Assembly (NCBI GenBank): GCA_020060215.1
Contig: JAGVAP010000113.1
Location: 12,761 to 76,760 of the forward strand
Origin: Deltaproteobacteria bacterium
GTDB lineage: Bacteria > Desulfobacterota > DSM-4660 > Desulfatiglandales > HGW-15
DNA length: 64,000 nt
Direction of reading: 5' to 3'
Part shown: in pieces, positions 1-9,101 of the stretch
How positions within the stretch are numbered: the first letter of the stretch is position 1
Layout: each line of letters opens with the position of its first letter
Notes under the pieces: model-generated
Seen by the model: only the letters and a program-made list of their open reading frames with translations
Told to the model about the DNA's origin: nothing
Databases searched by the model: none
Made by a program: the position numbers and the translations under genes

Positions 1-313
1 GAGAGGGGAACATCGTAGTCGTAATGGCGCTGCCACGGTCTTGATTCCATATCTCTCCCCCTGGCTGTGACCGGCTGTCCGCCTTCGGTTGCGTCTTGAC
101 CCAACGGGGGCGGCCTGGATCGGAAGGGTGTTGACTTGATGGAAAACAAGGAGACGCGGTTGGCTGGCTCATTTTATAGCAAATGCCAGAATGATTGGGA
201 GGTTTTTTCTGCTTCGGATCCATGGATGGCGGCGAAGAGCCAGAGGCCGGCTCGGCCGCTTGCCGCTGAGGCGGGATTTCGCGGAGGGAACTTCCCGCAG
301 TTCCTCTCTTCTG

Positions 314-345
314 TAGGAGCAAGCTCCCGCTTGCGATCTTCCGGG
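314..345. repeat. REP-like palindrome, copy 1
   Basis: The sequence reads GTAGGAGCAAGCTCCCGCTT followed by GCGATC. Its core GGAGCAAGCTCC is self-complementary and the full unit pairs with the reversed copies elsewhere (13084-13153, 34178-34345, 40350-40420). It is an intergenic palindromic repeat; no mobilising RAYT transposase is present in the window. Confidence 0.7.
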
Positions 346-396
346 TGTGGAATGAATCGTCCCGCTTACGGGGCTCCTGCAAGGCTTGAATTTTCC

Positions 397-526
397 TACG
401 AGCATCGCTTCTGGCCGGGAGCCAGTCTAATCAAATGGAGACACTTCGGAGCCGGTCCTCGGGCGATTCGACGGATCCAGGATCCAAGATGCAGGATCCA
501 GGATGAAAGAAAGAACCAGAGACCCC
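397..526 (-). repeat. dispersed repeat family A, copy 1
   Basis: The reverse complement of this stretch matches 34035-34166 almost base for base. Shared landmarks in the same order are GGTTCTTTCTTTCATC, GGATCCTGGATCCGTCGAAT, CCGAGGACCGGCTCCG, CTCCATTTGATTAGAC and CCGGCCAGAAGC. Both copies are noncoding and both lie next to the GCAAGC-GGAGCTTGCTCC palindrome, so palindrome and repeat may form one composite unit. Confidence 0.75.
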
Positions 527-617
527 GGGGTGTAGAAATGTTTTTGACCTGGGATCCTGCATCCTGATCGCCCATTCGAGCTCCCGCTCGCTGTGCTCCT
601 CGCCGACTTCCCGGAAG

Positions 618-879
618 TCAAATCGCCAGCCTGGCCTGGTTTCTTACGCGCGCGGGCAGGGCTTTTTCGAAGTTGTTCTGTCCCGGCAGGGTCTTTTCGT
701 AGGCCTGATTCTGGATCCGAAGCGCCAGGGACATCCTTGGTCCACCCGAACCTGCCGGCCGTGCGGATATAGAATTCCCATGGTTTCTCATCACGGCATT
801 TCTCCATGATGAGAACGTTGTGGGTCCATGCAATTTCTCGCACCATTGGTGCGAGTTTTTTATTTCCGTGTGGGATCAT
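618..879 (-). pseudogene. fragment of a DUF1016/YhcG-family nuclease
   Basis: Two overlapping minus-strand frames give, in order, the stretches REIAWTHNVLIMEKC, WEFYIRTAGRFGWTKDV and then, one frame over, LALRIQNQAYEKTL and NNFEKALP. This is the order of the N-terminal DUF1016 domain of YhcG-type proteins (usually over 300 residues, with a C-terminal PD-(D/E)XK nuclease). Only about 85 residues remain, with a single-base frame change after the TKDV codons and a stop soon after. The upstream end coincides with the palindrome at 878-929, whose left arm supplies the apparent ATG. I read it as a dead remnant of a mobile or defence-associated gene. Confidence 0.65.
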
Positions 880-929
880 AACGTTTTTTCAATGTTGAAT
901 ATCGTTATGCAACAATGAAACAACGTTAT
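878..929. repeat. long imperfect palindrome, copy 1 of 3
   Basis: The left arm ATAACGTTTTTTCAATGTTG and right arm CAACAATGAAACAACGTTAT can pair across a 12-base loop AATATCGTTATG with few mismatches. The core recurs at 6638-6690 and 9664-9721. The outer ends of this copy (ATAACGTT/AACGTTAT) differ from copy 3 but still pair with each other. It sits exactly at the truncated 5' end of the DUF1016 fragment. Confidence 0.85.
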
Positions 930-1058
930 ATGTCCACACACTTTCATATATCCCTCGTTTGTCCTTGATGCTCTTACCTACGACTTCTCCATTTTTTGCG
1001 GTCATCAAGAACCAAGAGCCGGGGGTGTTCAAGACCCCCGGCCGCGCCTTCCCTCAAA

Positions 1059-3020
1059 TTAGAAATCCTTGAAGTCATTACTCCTGAGTGGGATTACCTG
1101 TTCAGGGGTTACCTCGTCACCATAATGGAGCATCGGCCTTGTCTCATGAAGCGCAGCCTCTTTTCCCCGTTTGACTGAACCAGCGGCTTTGTGGGTTGAA
1201 GGCACCTTGTGCACCAAGTGCTTGCTTGCGGCTCTCCCCCTCTCCTTGGTAACTCCCGCATGATTTCTGCCTCCACCGACCATGCTGACGAGTTCTACCA
1301 CGGATACCTTCATCTGCTCGGCCTGTGCATTCATCTCCTCGGAGGCGGAGGCGGACTCTTCAGCGTTCGAGGCGTTCTGCTGAACCACCTTGTCCATATC
1401 CGCCACGGCCTTGTTCACCTGGTCGATGCCTTGGGCTTGCTCGTTGGACGCTGCGGCGATCTCGCCTACGAGTTCCCCAACCTTCGCGGCACTCTCGGCA
1501 ACCTCCTTAAATGCCTCGTTTGTCTGAGAGACGAACTGCGATCCATCTTTCACCTTCTTCACGGTACCTTCTATCAAATTGGCCGTATTCTTGGCAGCAT
1601 CCGCCGCTCTCATGGCGAGGTTTCTTACTTCTCCAGCAACCACCGCAAAACCCGCTCCGGCTTCCCCCGCCCTTGCCGCCTCTACTGCCGCGTTGAGGGC
1701 CAGAAGATTTGTCTGAAATGCTATCTCATCGATGGTCTTGATGATCTTGGACGTCTCTTCGCTAGCCCTGGTTATCTCCTCCATTGATTTGGTCAGCTCT
1801 CCCATGGATCCATTCGCTCTGTTGACGACGTCGTTCGCATTTTTCATGAGACTGTTTGCCTGATTGGCATTTTCCGCATTCTGCTTGGTCATGGAGGACA
1901 TCTCCTCCAGGGATGAAGAGGTCTCCTCTATGGATGCAGCCTGTTCCGATGCCCCCTCGGCCAGGGACTGGCTGGCAGAAGAGACCTGGCTTGAGGCAGA
2001 GGCCACCTGATCGGCTCCATCCTTGAGGCTTTCTATGATGCCATTTAGGGGCCTGGTTATACCCCGTGTAATGAAGACCGACAGGAAAATTCCCAGGAAC
2101 AAGGCCATAATCCCAATCACGGAAATCAAGATTTCACTTCGGTTGTTTGATTGAACTAGTTTCGGCCCCAGTTCGTCCTGTACCGACATGATGGAAAGCT
2201 TCACTTCCTCGGTAAGTTTGGCAATTTCCGGCCCGAGGCGGTCCAAGGTTTCACTTATGATTTTATTCCTATCAGATATGGTCTTCACTACCCCATCGAA
2301 GGTTCTTGTAAAGGCAGTCTTGGCCTCGATAATCCTGGAGAGGTGTTTCTGACTTTCAGGATTCTTGATCACCTGTTCAAGCGCTGCAAGCCCCTGCTGC
2401 ATCTTGCCGAATTCCTCACGAGCCAGATCCACGATCTTTTCCTCTTTCGCCTCTAGGAATTTATTTACGTAGACGCGGCCGAGAAGCAGGTGCTTCATCG
2501 CGAGGCCTGATTGGAGAGCTGCGCTTATGTCGCCATCCTTTTGGGCTGATTCAATGATGTTGGTAAGGGAGTCTACCATCAGTGTACCTTTAACGTTGAA
2601 CACTTCATTTTCCGCCTTTTGAAGATCACGGGTAAGCTCGATCACCTTTCTGAAACCAGAATCGTAGTTCTTACTGGCGGCATCGACGGTGTTGATCTTC
2701 GCGAGCCGTTGCGGGTTAAGGATCTCCTTCTTTGCCTGTTCCAGGAAGGTCTCCATCTTCTTTGCGTACTCTTCATATTCTCTCAAATCGCGATCGCTTC
2801 CTGAAATGAGGAAATCCTTCACGTTCATCCGGGTCATGAGCATATTAGCCTGAAGACGGCCTGCCAGATTCGTATCGCGAGCCATCTCACGATATTCTGA
2901 GAAACCCTCGGACGCGGTATTCAGGGCGTTAAAGGCGATAAACCCCACTACGACCATAAGAGCAAGGACGGCCGAAAACCCAAGAATAATTTTCTTACCT
3001 ACGGTCATCTGTTTAATCAT
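1059..3020 (-). CDS. methyl-accepting chemotaxis protein
   Basis: This 653-residue receptor has an N-terminal transmembrane helix (about residues 10-32), a long helical periplasmic sensor (35-280) that resembles the helical-bimodular/four-helix type, a second membrane helix (about 290-312), a HAMP linker and a cytoplasmic signalling coiled coil. The hairpin tip carries the conserved [20 protein letters not shown] stretch that contacts CheA and CheW. The C-terminal tail after residue 590 is basic and variable. The start follows GAAAGGAG. It is the last gene of a co-directional set with cheW and a thioredoxin-like gene, so it probably forms a dedicated array unit. No cheA, cheY, cheB or cheR lies in the window, so it must feed a kinase encoded elsewhere. 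The ligand is unknown. Confidence 0.93.
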   Translation of the reverse strand: MIKQMTVGKKIILGFSAVLALMVVVGFIAFNALNTASEGFSEYREMARDTNLAGRLQANMLMTRMNVKDFLISGSDRDLREYEEYAKKMETFLEQAKKEILNPQRLAKINTVDAASKNYDSGFRKVIELTRDLQKAENEVFNVKGTLMVDSLTNIIESAQKDGDISAALQSGLAMKHLLLGRVYVNKFLEAKEEKIVDLAREEFGKMQQGLAALEQVIKNPESQKHLSRIIEAKTAFTRTFDGVVKTISDRNKIISETLDRLGPEIAKLTEEVKLSIMSVQDELGPKLVQSNNRSEILISVIGIMALFLGIFLSVFITRGITRPLNGIIESLKDGADQVASASSQVSSASQSLAEGASEQAASIEETSSSLEEMSSMTKQNAENANQANSLMKNANDVVNRANGSMGELTKSMEEITRASEETSKIIKTIDEIAFQTNLLALNAAVEAARAGEAGAGFAVVAGEVRNLAMRAADAAKNTANLIEGTVKKVKDGSQFVSQTNEAFKEVAESAAKVGELVGEIAAASNEQAQGIDQVNKAVADMDKVVQQNASNAEESASASEEMNAQAEQMKVSVVELVSMVGGGRNHAGVTKERGRAASKHLVHKVPSTHKAAGSVKRGKEAALHETRPMLHYGDEVTPEQVIPLRSNDFKDF

Positions 3021-3085
3021 AATGCATTTCTCCTTTCGTCATTCACCTTCATAATCATGTTCTTGCCTACCCAATATCGTTACGC

Positions 3086-3598
3086 CTAAGTCACCTTCTC
3101 CAACACATCGACCTCCTCGTTGTTCAATACCCGATCTATGTCGAGCAGAATTTTTACTCCCTTCCCCATTTTGGCCATACCGAGAATGTAAGAAGTGTCC
3201 AACTCGATCCCAAACGAGGGGGTGGTGTCGATGTCATCTGACTTCACGTTTAACACCTCGGAGACCGAGTCTACGACGATGCCCATCATGAGCATGCCCG
3301 ATGACCCCTGGATCTCAACGACAACGATGCATGTCCTCTCAGTGTAATCAATTTCTTCCATTTCGAATCGTCTTCTTAGATCCACTACTGGGATAACCTT
3401 GCCCCGGAGATTTATCACTCCTTTTACAAAATCTGGGGTCCTTGGAACCGGTGTCACAGGCATAATACCGATGATCTCCTTGATCTTCAGAATGCCGATG
3501 CCGTAATCCTCGCTCGCGAGGGTAAAGGTGAGATACTTCGCTTCCTTGTTGGCCATGTTGTTGACGGCCTGAGTCATCACCTTGGCTAAATGCTCCAT
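3086..3598 (-). CDS. cheW: chemotaxis coupling protein CheW
   Basis: The 170-residue product has a single CheW domain. Hallmarks are YLTFTLASEDYGIGILKIKE near the N-terminus, the GVINLRGKVIPVVDLRRRF segment and the closing KGVKILLDID strand. CheW is the cytoplasmic adaptor linking receptors to CheA. The ATG at 3598 is chosen over a longer frame because GGAGG lies just upstream of it and family homology begins shortly after. It lies 65 bp upstream of the receptor gene and 68 bp downstream of a thioredoxin-like gene, all on the minus strand and probably on one transcript from the -24/-12 promoter at 4079-4095. Confidence 0.93.
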   Translation of the reverse strand: MEHLAKVMTQAVNNMANKEAKYLTFTLASEDYGIGILKIKEIIGIMPVTPVPRTPDFVKGVINLRGKVIPVVDLRRRFEMEEIDYTERTCIVVVEIQGSSGMLMMGIVVDSVSEVLNVKSDDIDTTPSFGIELDTSYILGMAKMGKGVKILLDIDRVLNNEEVDVLEKVT

Positions 3599-3666
3599 TT
3601 CTCCAATCCTCCTTTCAGGCGCCCTGCAAAAAGAAATAACGCTACCAGTTCCTTGTCGATGTTTCA

Positions 3667-4014
3667 TTAATCCCCAGGTGTGGAGACGGTGATATAGATG
3701 CCGATAAAAGCCTCAATTTGCTCCTTATCAACACGACCAAGAAGCCGGTCCATTTCCTGCCCCTGGACAAAGAATACGAAAGAGGGGGTCCCCTCGATCT
3801 TATATCGTTTCATGAAATCCCTCATGAACCCCTTTTGAATTATCCCGAATCGAAGCTTTCCTTCCATCACAATGGCGATATCTCCCAGGATTCCTATCAG
3901 CTCTCGGGAGTCTTCATCGTGACCGAGACATGCAACGAAAAGAGGCAGAGAAGAGCGCGTCGATATTTGATCGGCGGAACTCAAAGGCAGAAGTCGATGA
4001 GGCAAATTCGACAT
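3667..4014 (-). CDS. thioredoxin-fold protein without CXXC
   Basis: About 115 residues. The order of secondary-structure signatures is that of thioredoxin: a strand LPLFVACLG where the active site should follow, a helix, the strand KLRFGIIQ, then RYKIEGTPSFVFFVQGQE, which contains the cis-proline Thr-Pro and the final hairpin. The redox CXXC is absent; only one cysteine follows the first strand. It is therefore unlikely to be a disulfide oxidoreductase and may be a binding or chaperone-like protein. It is the first gene of the cheW-MCP operon, about 55 bp downstream of a candidate sigma-54 promoter. The ATG at 4014 is preferred over an upstream TTG, but no strong ribosome binding site decides this. 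Confidence 0.6.
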   Translation of the reverse strand: MSNLPHRLLPLSSADQISTRSSLPLFVACLGHDEDSRELIGILGDIAIVMEGKLRFGIIQKGFMRDFMKRYKIEGTPSFVFFVQGQEMDRLLGRVDKEQIEAFIGIYITVSTPGD

Positions 4015-4078
4015 AATAAGAAATCCATTTCTGAACAAGAGCGAGATGGAGCCGGAAATTTGTTAAATGGGGGAATTG

Positions 4079-4095
4079 AGCACAAATTGTGCCAA
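4079..4095 (-). promoter_or_regulatory. candidate sigma-54 promoter of the chemotaxis operon
   Basis: On the minus strand the sequence is TTGGCACAATTTGTGCT. The -24 GG and -12 GC are separated by exactly ten bases, and TTGGCAC matches the sigma-54 consensus fully. It points at the thioredoxin-like/cheW/MCP genes and would give a leader of about 55 bases. Confidence 0.7.
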
Positions 4096-4159
4096 AGGGG
4101 AAGATCAGCTGTATTTCGCAGCAATTTTATTGAGTTATTAGCAAACAGCAGGAGGGTTG

Positions 4160-4230
4160 GGATATGTCAAGTAATTTACAGATAGGTCCTTAATTGACAC
4201 CATGTTATGACAACTGTTTGACATCTTGTC
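4160..4230. promoter_or_regulatory. cluster of TGACA/TGTCA half-sites, possible enhancer
   Basis: Between the regulator gene and the -24/-12 promoter are at least five TGACA or TGTCA half-sites. They include the perfect palindrome TGACATCTTGTCA near its right end and the pair TTGACACCATGTTATGACAA. The position, about 70-140 bp upstream of the promoter, suits an upstream activating sequence. The identity of the bound protein is inferred only from adjacency to the regulator gene at 4229. Confidence 0.45.
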
Positions 4231-5962
4231 ATCCATCCATCTGATACTTTTTCATCAGGCGGTGCAGATTTTGGCGGCTCATGCCCAGAAGTTGCGCTGC
4301 TCTTGTTTTTCTAGCCCCGCTTCTATGGAGGGCGGTGCGTATCTCATCCGGTGTCGTCTCAATTCTTCTCCTCTGCAGCTCACCGGCCTTGATCTGCCTT
4401 AGATCCCTAATGGGAAGACAGTCAAGGCTTATCGTATTCGTCTGGGCAAGCATAAATGCATGCTCGAGAGTATTCTCCAGTTCCATAACATTATCAGGCC
4501 AGTGGTAATCCATGAATGCACGGAGCACTTCCTGGTCTACGCCTTCTATATGCTTTCCGAACCGCTGGTTGAACCGGGAGCAGAAGTAGTCAATCAATAG
4601 AGGAACATCCTCATACCTTTCCCGAATTGGCGGAAGCTCTATTTCGGCCGACCGCAGCAATGAATAAAGGTCGGACCTGAATTCCCCTTTTGCACACATC
4701 TGGGCCAAATCCGCGGTGGTGGTAGCGATTACCCGCACATCCGGTCTAGTCAGCATGGATTGCCCTACTCGTTCATATTCCCCGTCCCGGAGGAGTCTGG
4801 AAATTTTGACCTGTATCATCGGGGTGGTCCTGTCAATATCAACCAGAACAACCGTGCCACCCTCAGCGAGTTCGAGCTTCCCCCTCTGCTCCCTTAACGA
4901 ACCTTGGAATGATCCCCGGATACATCCGAAAAGCTCGCTCTCCATGATGTTCTCTGGTTGCGCTGAGCAATCGACGAAAATTAGAGGCTTGAACGCGCGC
5001 GGCCCCGAATAATGCAGCGTCTGGCCCACGAGCTCTTTCCCTGTCCCCCTTTCGCCCCTGATCAGAACGGTTGTTTTCTTACTCGCAAGATCCTCTATTC
5101 GGCTACAGATTCTCCGCATCACCTTACTTTTGTATACGATACTGTGAAACTTCTGTCGCTCACGCAGTTGCTCCTCCAGTTGGCTGACTCTGCTCATATT
5201 TCTGAGCACGAGAAAGCCACCAGAAATCTTCTGTTCAAGTCCATCCGTCGATATTACCGAACTGTTCACGAGGACGATCTGATTGGGACGCTTCCCATGA
5301 CTACATTCAATTCGAAAATCCCTGATATCTCTCTGCTTCCTTAAGGATTCTCTTATGACTTTCCGACAGGACATAAGGCAGTCATTCTGAATTTCATCAA
5401 AATGTCTTCCGATCATCTCCTCGGGGTTTAATTCGCACACCTGCTTTGCAGCCTCGTTGACTCCGATGATGTACATGTTGTTATCCACCGTAATCACTGC
5501 GTCATGAAGGCTGTTTAACAGCTTCGCCATATACTGGCGGTCCGCTTCTCTTCCCTTTTCAGCTTTCAGCTTCTCATCCATGAGCTGTTTCTGAGTGAGC
5601 GCGATTCTGGTCACCTTCAGAAGCGTATCTCTACTCACTGAATCGAACAGACAATCAAAAGCACCAAATGAAATCGCTTCCTCCGCTCGATCACGGTCTT
5701 TCTTGTTGATGATCATTACCAGAGGAGATGTGAATCCCCTGGATTTGACTGCATTCAATAACGCAGTCCCAGAACTCTCAGCCAACGGGAAATTCGCGAA
5801 AATCAGACTAACATCCTCCAGCATTCGTAAGGCTTGGGGGTAATCTCCTGCTGTCCACACCTCGTAACCTTCCCTGGAAAGAATGGATCGCAGCCTGGAC
5901 TGAACCCTCTCTTTTTCAGTTGCGACAAGAATCCTCTGCATCCTTTTCATGTCCGGTAACAT
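4229..5962 (-). CDS. REC-PAS-AAA-HTH regulator with degenerate sigma-54 motifs
   Basis: The 577-residue product has NtrC-like architecture: receiver-like domain (about 8-125), PAS (145-260), AAA+ (280-510) and a Fis-type helix-turn-helix at the C-terminus (TRAAQLLGMSRQNLHRLMKK). Walker A is GERGTGKE. Three key sites deviate. The sigma-54 contact loop GAFTGA reads GSFQGS, the Walker B LDE(I) reads VDID, and the receiver phospho-acceptor region reads LIFANFPLAES with no aspartate. It may therefore be a sigma-54-family regulator that cannot be phosphorylated or hydrolyse ATP normally. The start has GAGGTG at good spacing. It lies directly upstream of the -24/-12 promoter of the chemotaxis operon, in the same direction. 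Confidence 0.85.
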   Translation of the reverse strand: MLPDMKRMQRILVATEKERVQSRLRSILSREGYEVWTAGDYPQALRMLEDVSLIFANFPLAESSGTALLNAVKSRGFTSPLVMIINKKDRDRAEEAISFGAFDCLFDSVSRDTLLKVTRIALTQKQLMDEKLKAEKGREADRQYMAKLLNSLHDAVITVDNNMYIIGVNEAAKQVCELNPEEMIGRHFDEIQNDCLMSCRKVIRESLRKQRDIRDFRIECSHGKRPNQIVLVNSSVISTDGLEQKISGGFLVLRNMSRVSQLEEQLRERQKFHSIVYKSKVMRRICSRIEDLASKKTTVLIRGERGTGKELVGQTLHYSGPRAFKPLIFVDCSAQPENIMESELFGCIRGSFQGSLREQRGKLELAEGGTVVLVDIDRTTPMIQVKISRLLRDGEYERVGQSMLTRPDVRVIATTTADLAQMCAKGEFRSDLYSLLRSAEIELPPIRERYEDVPLLIDYFCSRFNQRFGKHIEGVDQEVLRAFMDYHWPDNVMELENTLEHAFMLAQTNTISLDCLPIRDLRQIKAGELQRRRIETTPDEIRTALHRSGARKTRAAQLLGMSRQNLHRLMKKYQMDG

Positions 5963-6637
5963 GCGTAATCACCTCTTCCGTCATTCACTTTGAATTTTGA
6001 TTGGATTACACATTCGAGGTGAACTCATAACCTGGCCAGAAAGGTCTCGAGTAGTTGGAACCCGTTTTCTTCTTTATCGGTGAAAGCTGAACTGATCTGA
6101 AATGCTCAAACAAGATTAGTTAATGAAAACGTTCGTCTACCAACCCAATAGGAAGACCAACTAGAGCAAGGGGGATGAAGACTGCAGTTATGCGAACGAA
6201 AGCGGCACGGATCAGCACGACATCGGTTCTCCACACGTACCACTAGAAATGTGTCCAAGTTTGAGAGACTTGGACAGATTACCTGGATATTCGGATTTGT
6301 CAATCTAAAGCTTAGCCTAACCTTTTTGGTGGTCTCCTCGGGACCTTGTGGGCTAAGGAAGCCGGACACCTATTATTCAGCAGGAAATCTGATACTTGCC
6401 AATAAGCAACGCCGTTTGAGAGTCGGTCCACTCCCGATTTTCAAAGCGAACCCTACCATAACGGTAGTTTTTTCAAAATCCTCTCGCAAACTGAATCTCT
6501 CGAAGCATTTCATCCCATGGCTCGGCATAGAGGCGATCAGGTGGGGCTCGTCCTGTAACCCCATCTTGAATTTCTCAAGATGCCTCTGGGCACCTATCAA
6601 TGATCCATGAGACCAGGATGCCCTTCTCCCAAGTACC
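5963..6637. other. intergenic stretch with no supported gene
   Basis: About 675 bases of lower GC content than the flanks. Frames of 80-120 codons exist on both strands, but none has a ribosome binding site or a product I recognise. A minus-strand frame starting at 6639 beside the second palindrome could be a fragment of an unknown gene, by analogy with the fragments beside the other two palindromes. Confidence 0.4.
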
Positions 6638-6690
6638 ATGGGGGCGTTGTTTCAATGTTGAGTCGTTATGCAACAATGAAACAACGTTAT
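6638..6690. repeat. long imperfect palindrome, copy 2 of 3 (hybrid arms)
   Basis: The core CGTTGTTTCAATGTTG, loop AGTCGTTATG, CAACAATGAAACAACG matches the other copies. Its left flank (CATGGGGG) resembles copy 3, whereas its right flank (GTTATATA) resembles copy 1, so its outer arms no longer pair. That is the arrangement expected if two differently flanked copies had recombined within the core. Confidence 0.8.
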
Positions 6691-6783
6691 ATATAAACAG
6701 AATAAGGGGTTATAGTCCCCCGATTAGCATAGAAGAAAATATTTCAATAACTAATGAAAAGAAGACCCCTCCTGTTACTAATA

Positions 6784-7889
6784 AGTGCATAACATAGTTT
6801 GCTTAAATGTCGTATTTATGTCATAACTGATGACATGGAAATTCGTGATGCTCGTTCTCTTCCTGGTATTGCACAATCGGATCTTCGTAAGAAGGCGATC
6901 CAAAGCTTTTTGGACAGTGTTACACAAATTGAGGTGGCGCGAATCTTTGGCGTTACGCGCCAGGCTGTTGGGAAATGGGTCAAGGCATATCGAGAAGGAG
7001 GTGAAAAGGCACTCGCGGAAAAACGCAGAGGCCGTCCAAGAGGCGGATCTCTGCTGCCTTGGCAGGCTGCCCAGATAGCGAAGACAGTTGTGGATCGAAC
7101 GCCGGAGCAATTGAAGCTTCCCTTCTATCTTTGGACCCGCGAAGCTGTGGCCCGGTTGGTTGAAAGAAGATTTGGGATCCAGCTTTCGGTTTGGACAATT
7201 GGTCGGTATCTCTCGAGGTGGAAGTTCACGCCTCAGAAGCCGATGAGAAGGGCCTACGAGAGGGATACCGGGGCTGTTCAGAAGTGGATCGAGGTCGATT
7301 ACCCTTCTATCCGTACGCAGGCGAAGGAAGAAAAAGCCCGGATATATTGGGGGGATGAAATGGGGCTTCGTTCTGACCACTGCACGGGAACAAGTTACGC
7401 CAAGCGAGGGCAAACGCCGATCATCCCCGGCACCGGGAAGCGCTTTGGGTGCAATATGATCTCTGCCATTACGAATCGTGGCCACCTCAATTTTATGGTC
7501 TTCAAGGTCAAGTTCAGTGCAGAGGTCTTCATTGAATTCCTCAGCCGCCTGACCAGGCAGAGCAAAGACAAGGTTTTCCTGATCGTAGATGGTCATCCAG
7601 TTCATCGTTCGGCCGAAGTAAGGACCTGGGTGCCCGAGAACTCCGAGTCTATCAGGCTGTTTTTTCTTCCTGGGTACAGTCCCGATCTAAACCCGGACGA
7701 ATTGCTCAACAACGATGTAAAGAGCAACGCAGTTGGACGAAAGCGCGCGCATAACGTTGTCGAGATGATCTCCACTTTAAGGAGTTTCCTCTGGAGTCGT
7801 CAGCGAACTCCAAATGTGATCACCAACTATTTCCATGCGAAAAGCGTGCGCTACGCAGCTGCATGATGGAAACTATTTCATGCTCCCCT
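6784..7889 (+). mobile_element. IS630-type insertion sequence
   Basis: About 1.1 kb, the usual size for IS630 elements. Imperfect terminal inverted repeats lie just outside the transposase gene: GCATAACATAGTTTGC at 6787-6802 and, on the opposite strand, GCATGAAATAGTTTCC at 7868-7883, identical at 13 of 16 positions. TA dinucleotides occur at 6782-6783 and 7890-7891, consistent with the TA target duplication of this family; the exact ends are uncertain by a few bases. The element lies immediately beyond the 3' end of the nuclease-like gene at 7900. Confidence 0.75.
6835..7866 (+). CDS. IS630-family transposase
   Basis: A 343-residue DDE transposase, full length for the family and without frameshifts. 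The N-terminal helix-turn-helix (ARIFGVTRQAVGKWVKAYRE) binds the terminal repeats. The catalytic triad is visible as GDEMGLRSD, LIVDGHPVH and YSPDLNPDELLN, giving Asp-Asp-Glu. The ATG at 6835 is chosen because family members begin close to MEIRDARSL; a TTG 36 bases upstream is less likely. It catalyses cut-and-paste transposition into TA sites. The element looks recently active or at least intact, in contrast to the broken genes around it. Confidence 0.9.
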   Translation: MEIRDARSLPGIAQSDLRKKAIQSFLDSVTQIEVARIFGVTRQAVGKWVKAYREGGEKALAEKRRGRPRGGSLLPWQAAQIAKTVVDRTPEQLKLPFYLWTREAVARLVERRFGIQLSVWTIGRYLSRWKFTPQKPMRRAYERDTGAVQKWIEVDYPSIRTQAKEEKARIYWGDEMGLRSDHCTGTSYAKRGQTPIIPGTGKRFGCNMISAITNRGHLNFMVFKVKFSAEVFIEFLSRLTRQSKDKVFLIVDGHPVHRSAEVRTWVPENSESIRLFFLPGYSPDLNPDELLNNDVKSNAVGRKRAHNVVEMISTLRSFLWSRQRTPNVITNYFHAKSVRYAAA

Positions 7890-7899
7890 TAATAACTCT

Positions 7900-8989
7900 T
7901 CAAAACCCCTGTGGAACCAGGCCCAAGGCTATTATAGACGCGTAAACGCCAGAAAGAGCTTCGTGGACCTTCATCACCTCTTCGTAATTCCAGTATTTCA
8001 GCTTCCCCGACAAAGCATGGATGCTGCTGGCTTCCTTCTTAATCTTCTCTAGCTGCTGGGAGTCTGAGACTGCGACAACGCCTTGAACGGCAGGGTTGTT
8101 CAGGGATCTCAACAGGTTCATTAACAGACTATCGACGCTGCCGCTTGTTTGGACTTCAAAAACGTAGATGACTCTACCCATGTTCCCAATGGTAGCCTCC
8201 CAGACGGCGTCCACCACCGCACCTTCGGCTACTTTCTTCTCCGTTTCCGTCTGCAAGCCCAGCCACTCACCTATATCAGAGATTTTGTCCCTGATTTCGT
8301 TGTGAACGAAACTCTTCTTGTCTTTCTCCACCTCGACCAGATTCGGATCCGGTTTCTTGTTTACAGGCTTCAGCAGCCCAGAAAGGTTGTCGATTACCTG
8401 GAGTTCGCTCCAAATAAAGTAGTCCACCCAGAGAAGGTTCACTTCCTTCCCCGAGAGTTTTCCGATTTCATTGGCGATTTCGCTGCACCTTACAAAGCTT
8501 CTCATAACGCCCGCCAGTGAGCTGATAATCGTACTTGGGAAGGTCGTTAACCCCTAAGTAGTTCAGCCCCACATAGGCCCGTCGATTCCAGAGCATGCAC
8601 GTATTAGGGTGTGTATGGCACAAAATTTCGCTCATCATTGCGGGACCAACGGATTTGATATTCTCTCGAAAACGATCCCACCTTTTATCCAACGAATCTC
8701 GCCCCCAAACTAATGTTATCAACTCGCCTCGGAACCCCTCTAGTCCATTTGTATTGATTATCTTGTTGACAGCATATTGTTTGTTCCCCCAGATCATCAT
8801 CGCCCACAACTTTGAAAGGTACTTGGAAACATCTTCTGGGGACATAGCTTTCATGCGCTCGGCTGTCCATCCCTGGTAGAAATCCATCCTCTCTTGCCGC
8901 TCAATTCTTTCCACCTGGGTTCGCTCGGAATTCGCAGCAAGCTGCTTGACATAATCTTCAATATGCTTCTTCAGCAGATTTTTGTTCAT
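7900..8989 (-). pseudogene. frameshifted HhH plus nuclease-like protein
   Basis: Two overlapping minus-strand frames (8468-8989 and 7900-8505) read as one protein of about 360 residues. The first ends near GGRYEKLCK and the second continues with CSEIANEIGKLSGKE; deleting one G near 8484 would join them. The N-terminal half contains SVGPAMMSEILCHT and MLWNRRAYVGLNYLG, a helix-hairpin-helix-like pattern also found in some McrB-type restriction proteins. The C-terminal half has GAVVDAVWE and VIYVFEVQTSG, which resembles the D...ExQ core of PD-(D/E)XK nucleases. ATG 8989 has a GGGA upstream. Function is inferred; the gene could instead be two overlapping genes or a sequencing error. Confidence 0.55.
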
Positions 8990-9101
8990 TTCATGTCCCG
9001 CTTAAATGATGTTCTGTTCAGAAGAACTAGGTTCCTAGGCAGCCAGATCATTGGTGCATCCATCGACAAGGGAGGCATCCCCTCTGGTCCATGACATTTG
9101 A

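Larger units (their letters stand above)
1..617. other. intergenic region without an intact gene
   Basis: No reading frame here has a ribosome binding site or a recognisable product. It holds a REP-like palindrome near 314-345 and one copy of a dispersed repeat at 397-526, both described separately. The rest shows nothing I can name. Confidence 0.5.

Noticed and set aside
6251..6639. Protein genes on either strand between the regulator and the IS element
   Set aside because: The frames lack ribosome binding sites and any familiar motif, and their composition is not codon-like. A fragment of an unknown gene remains possible.
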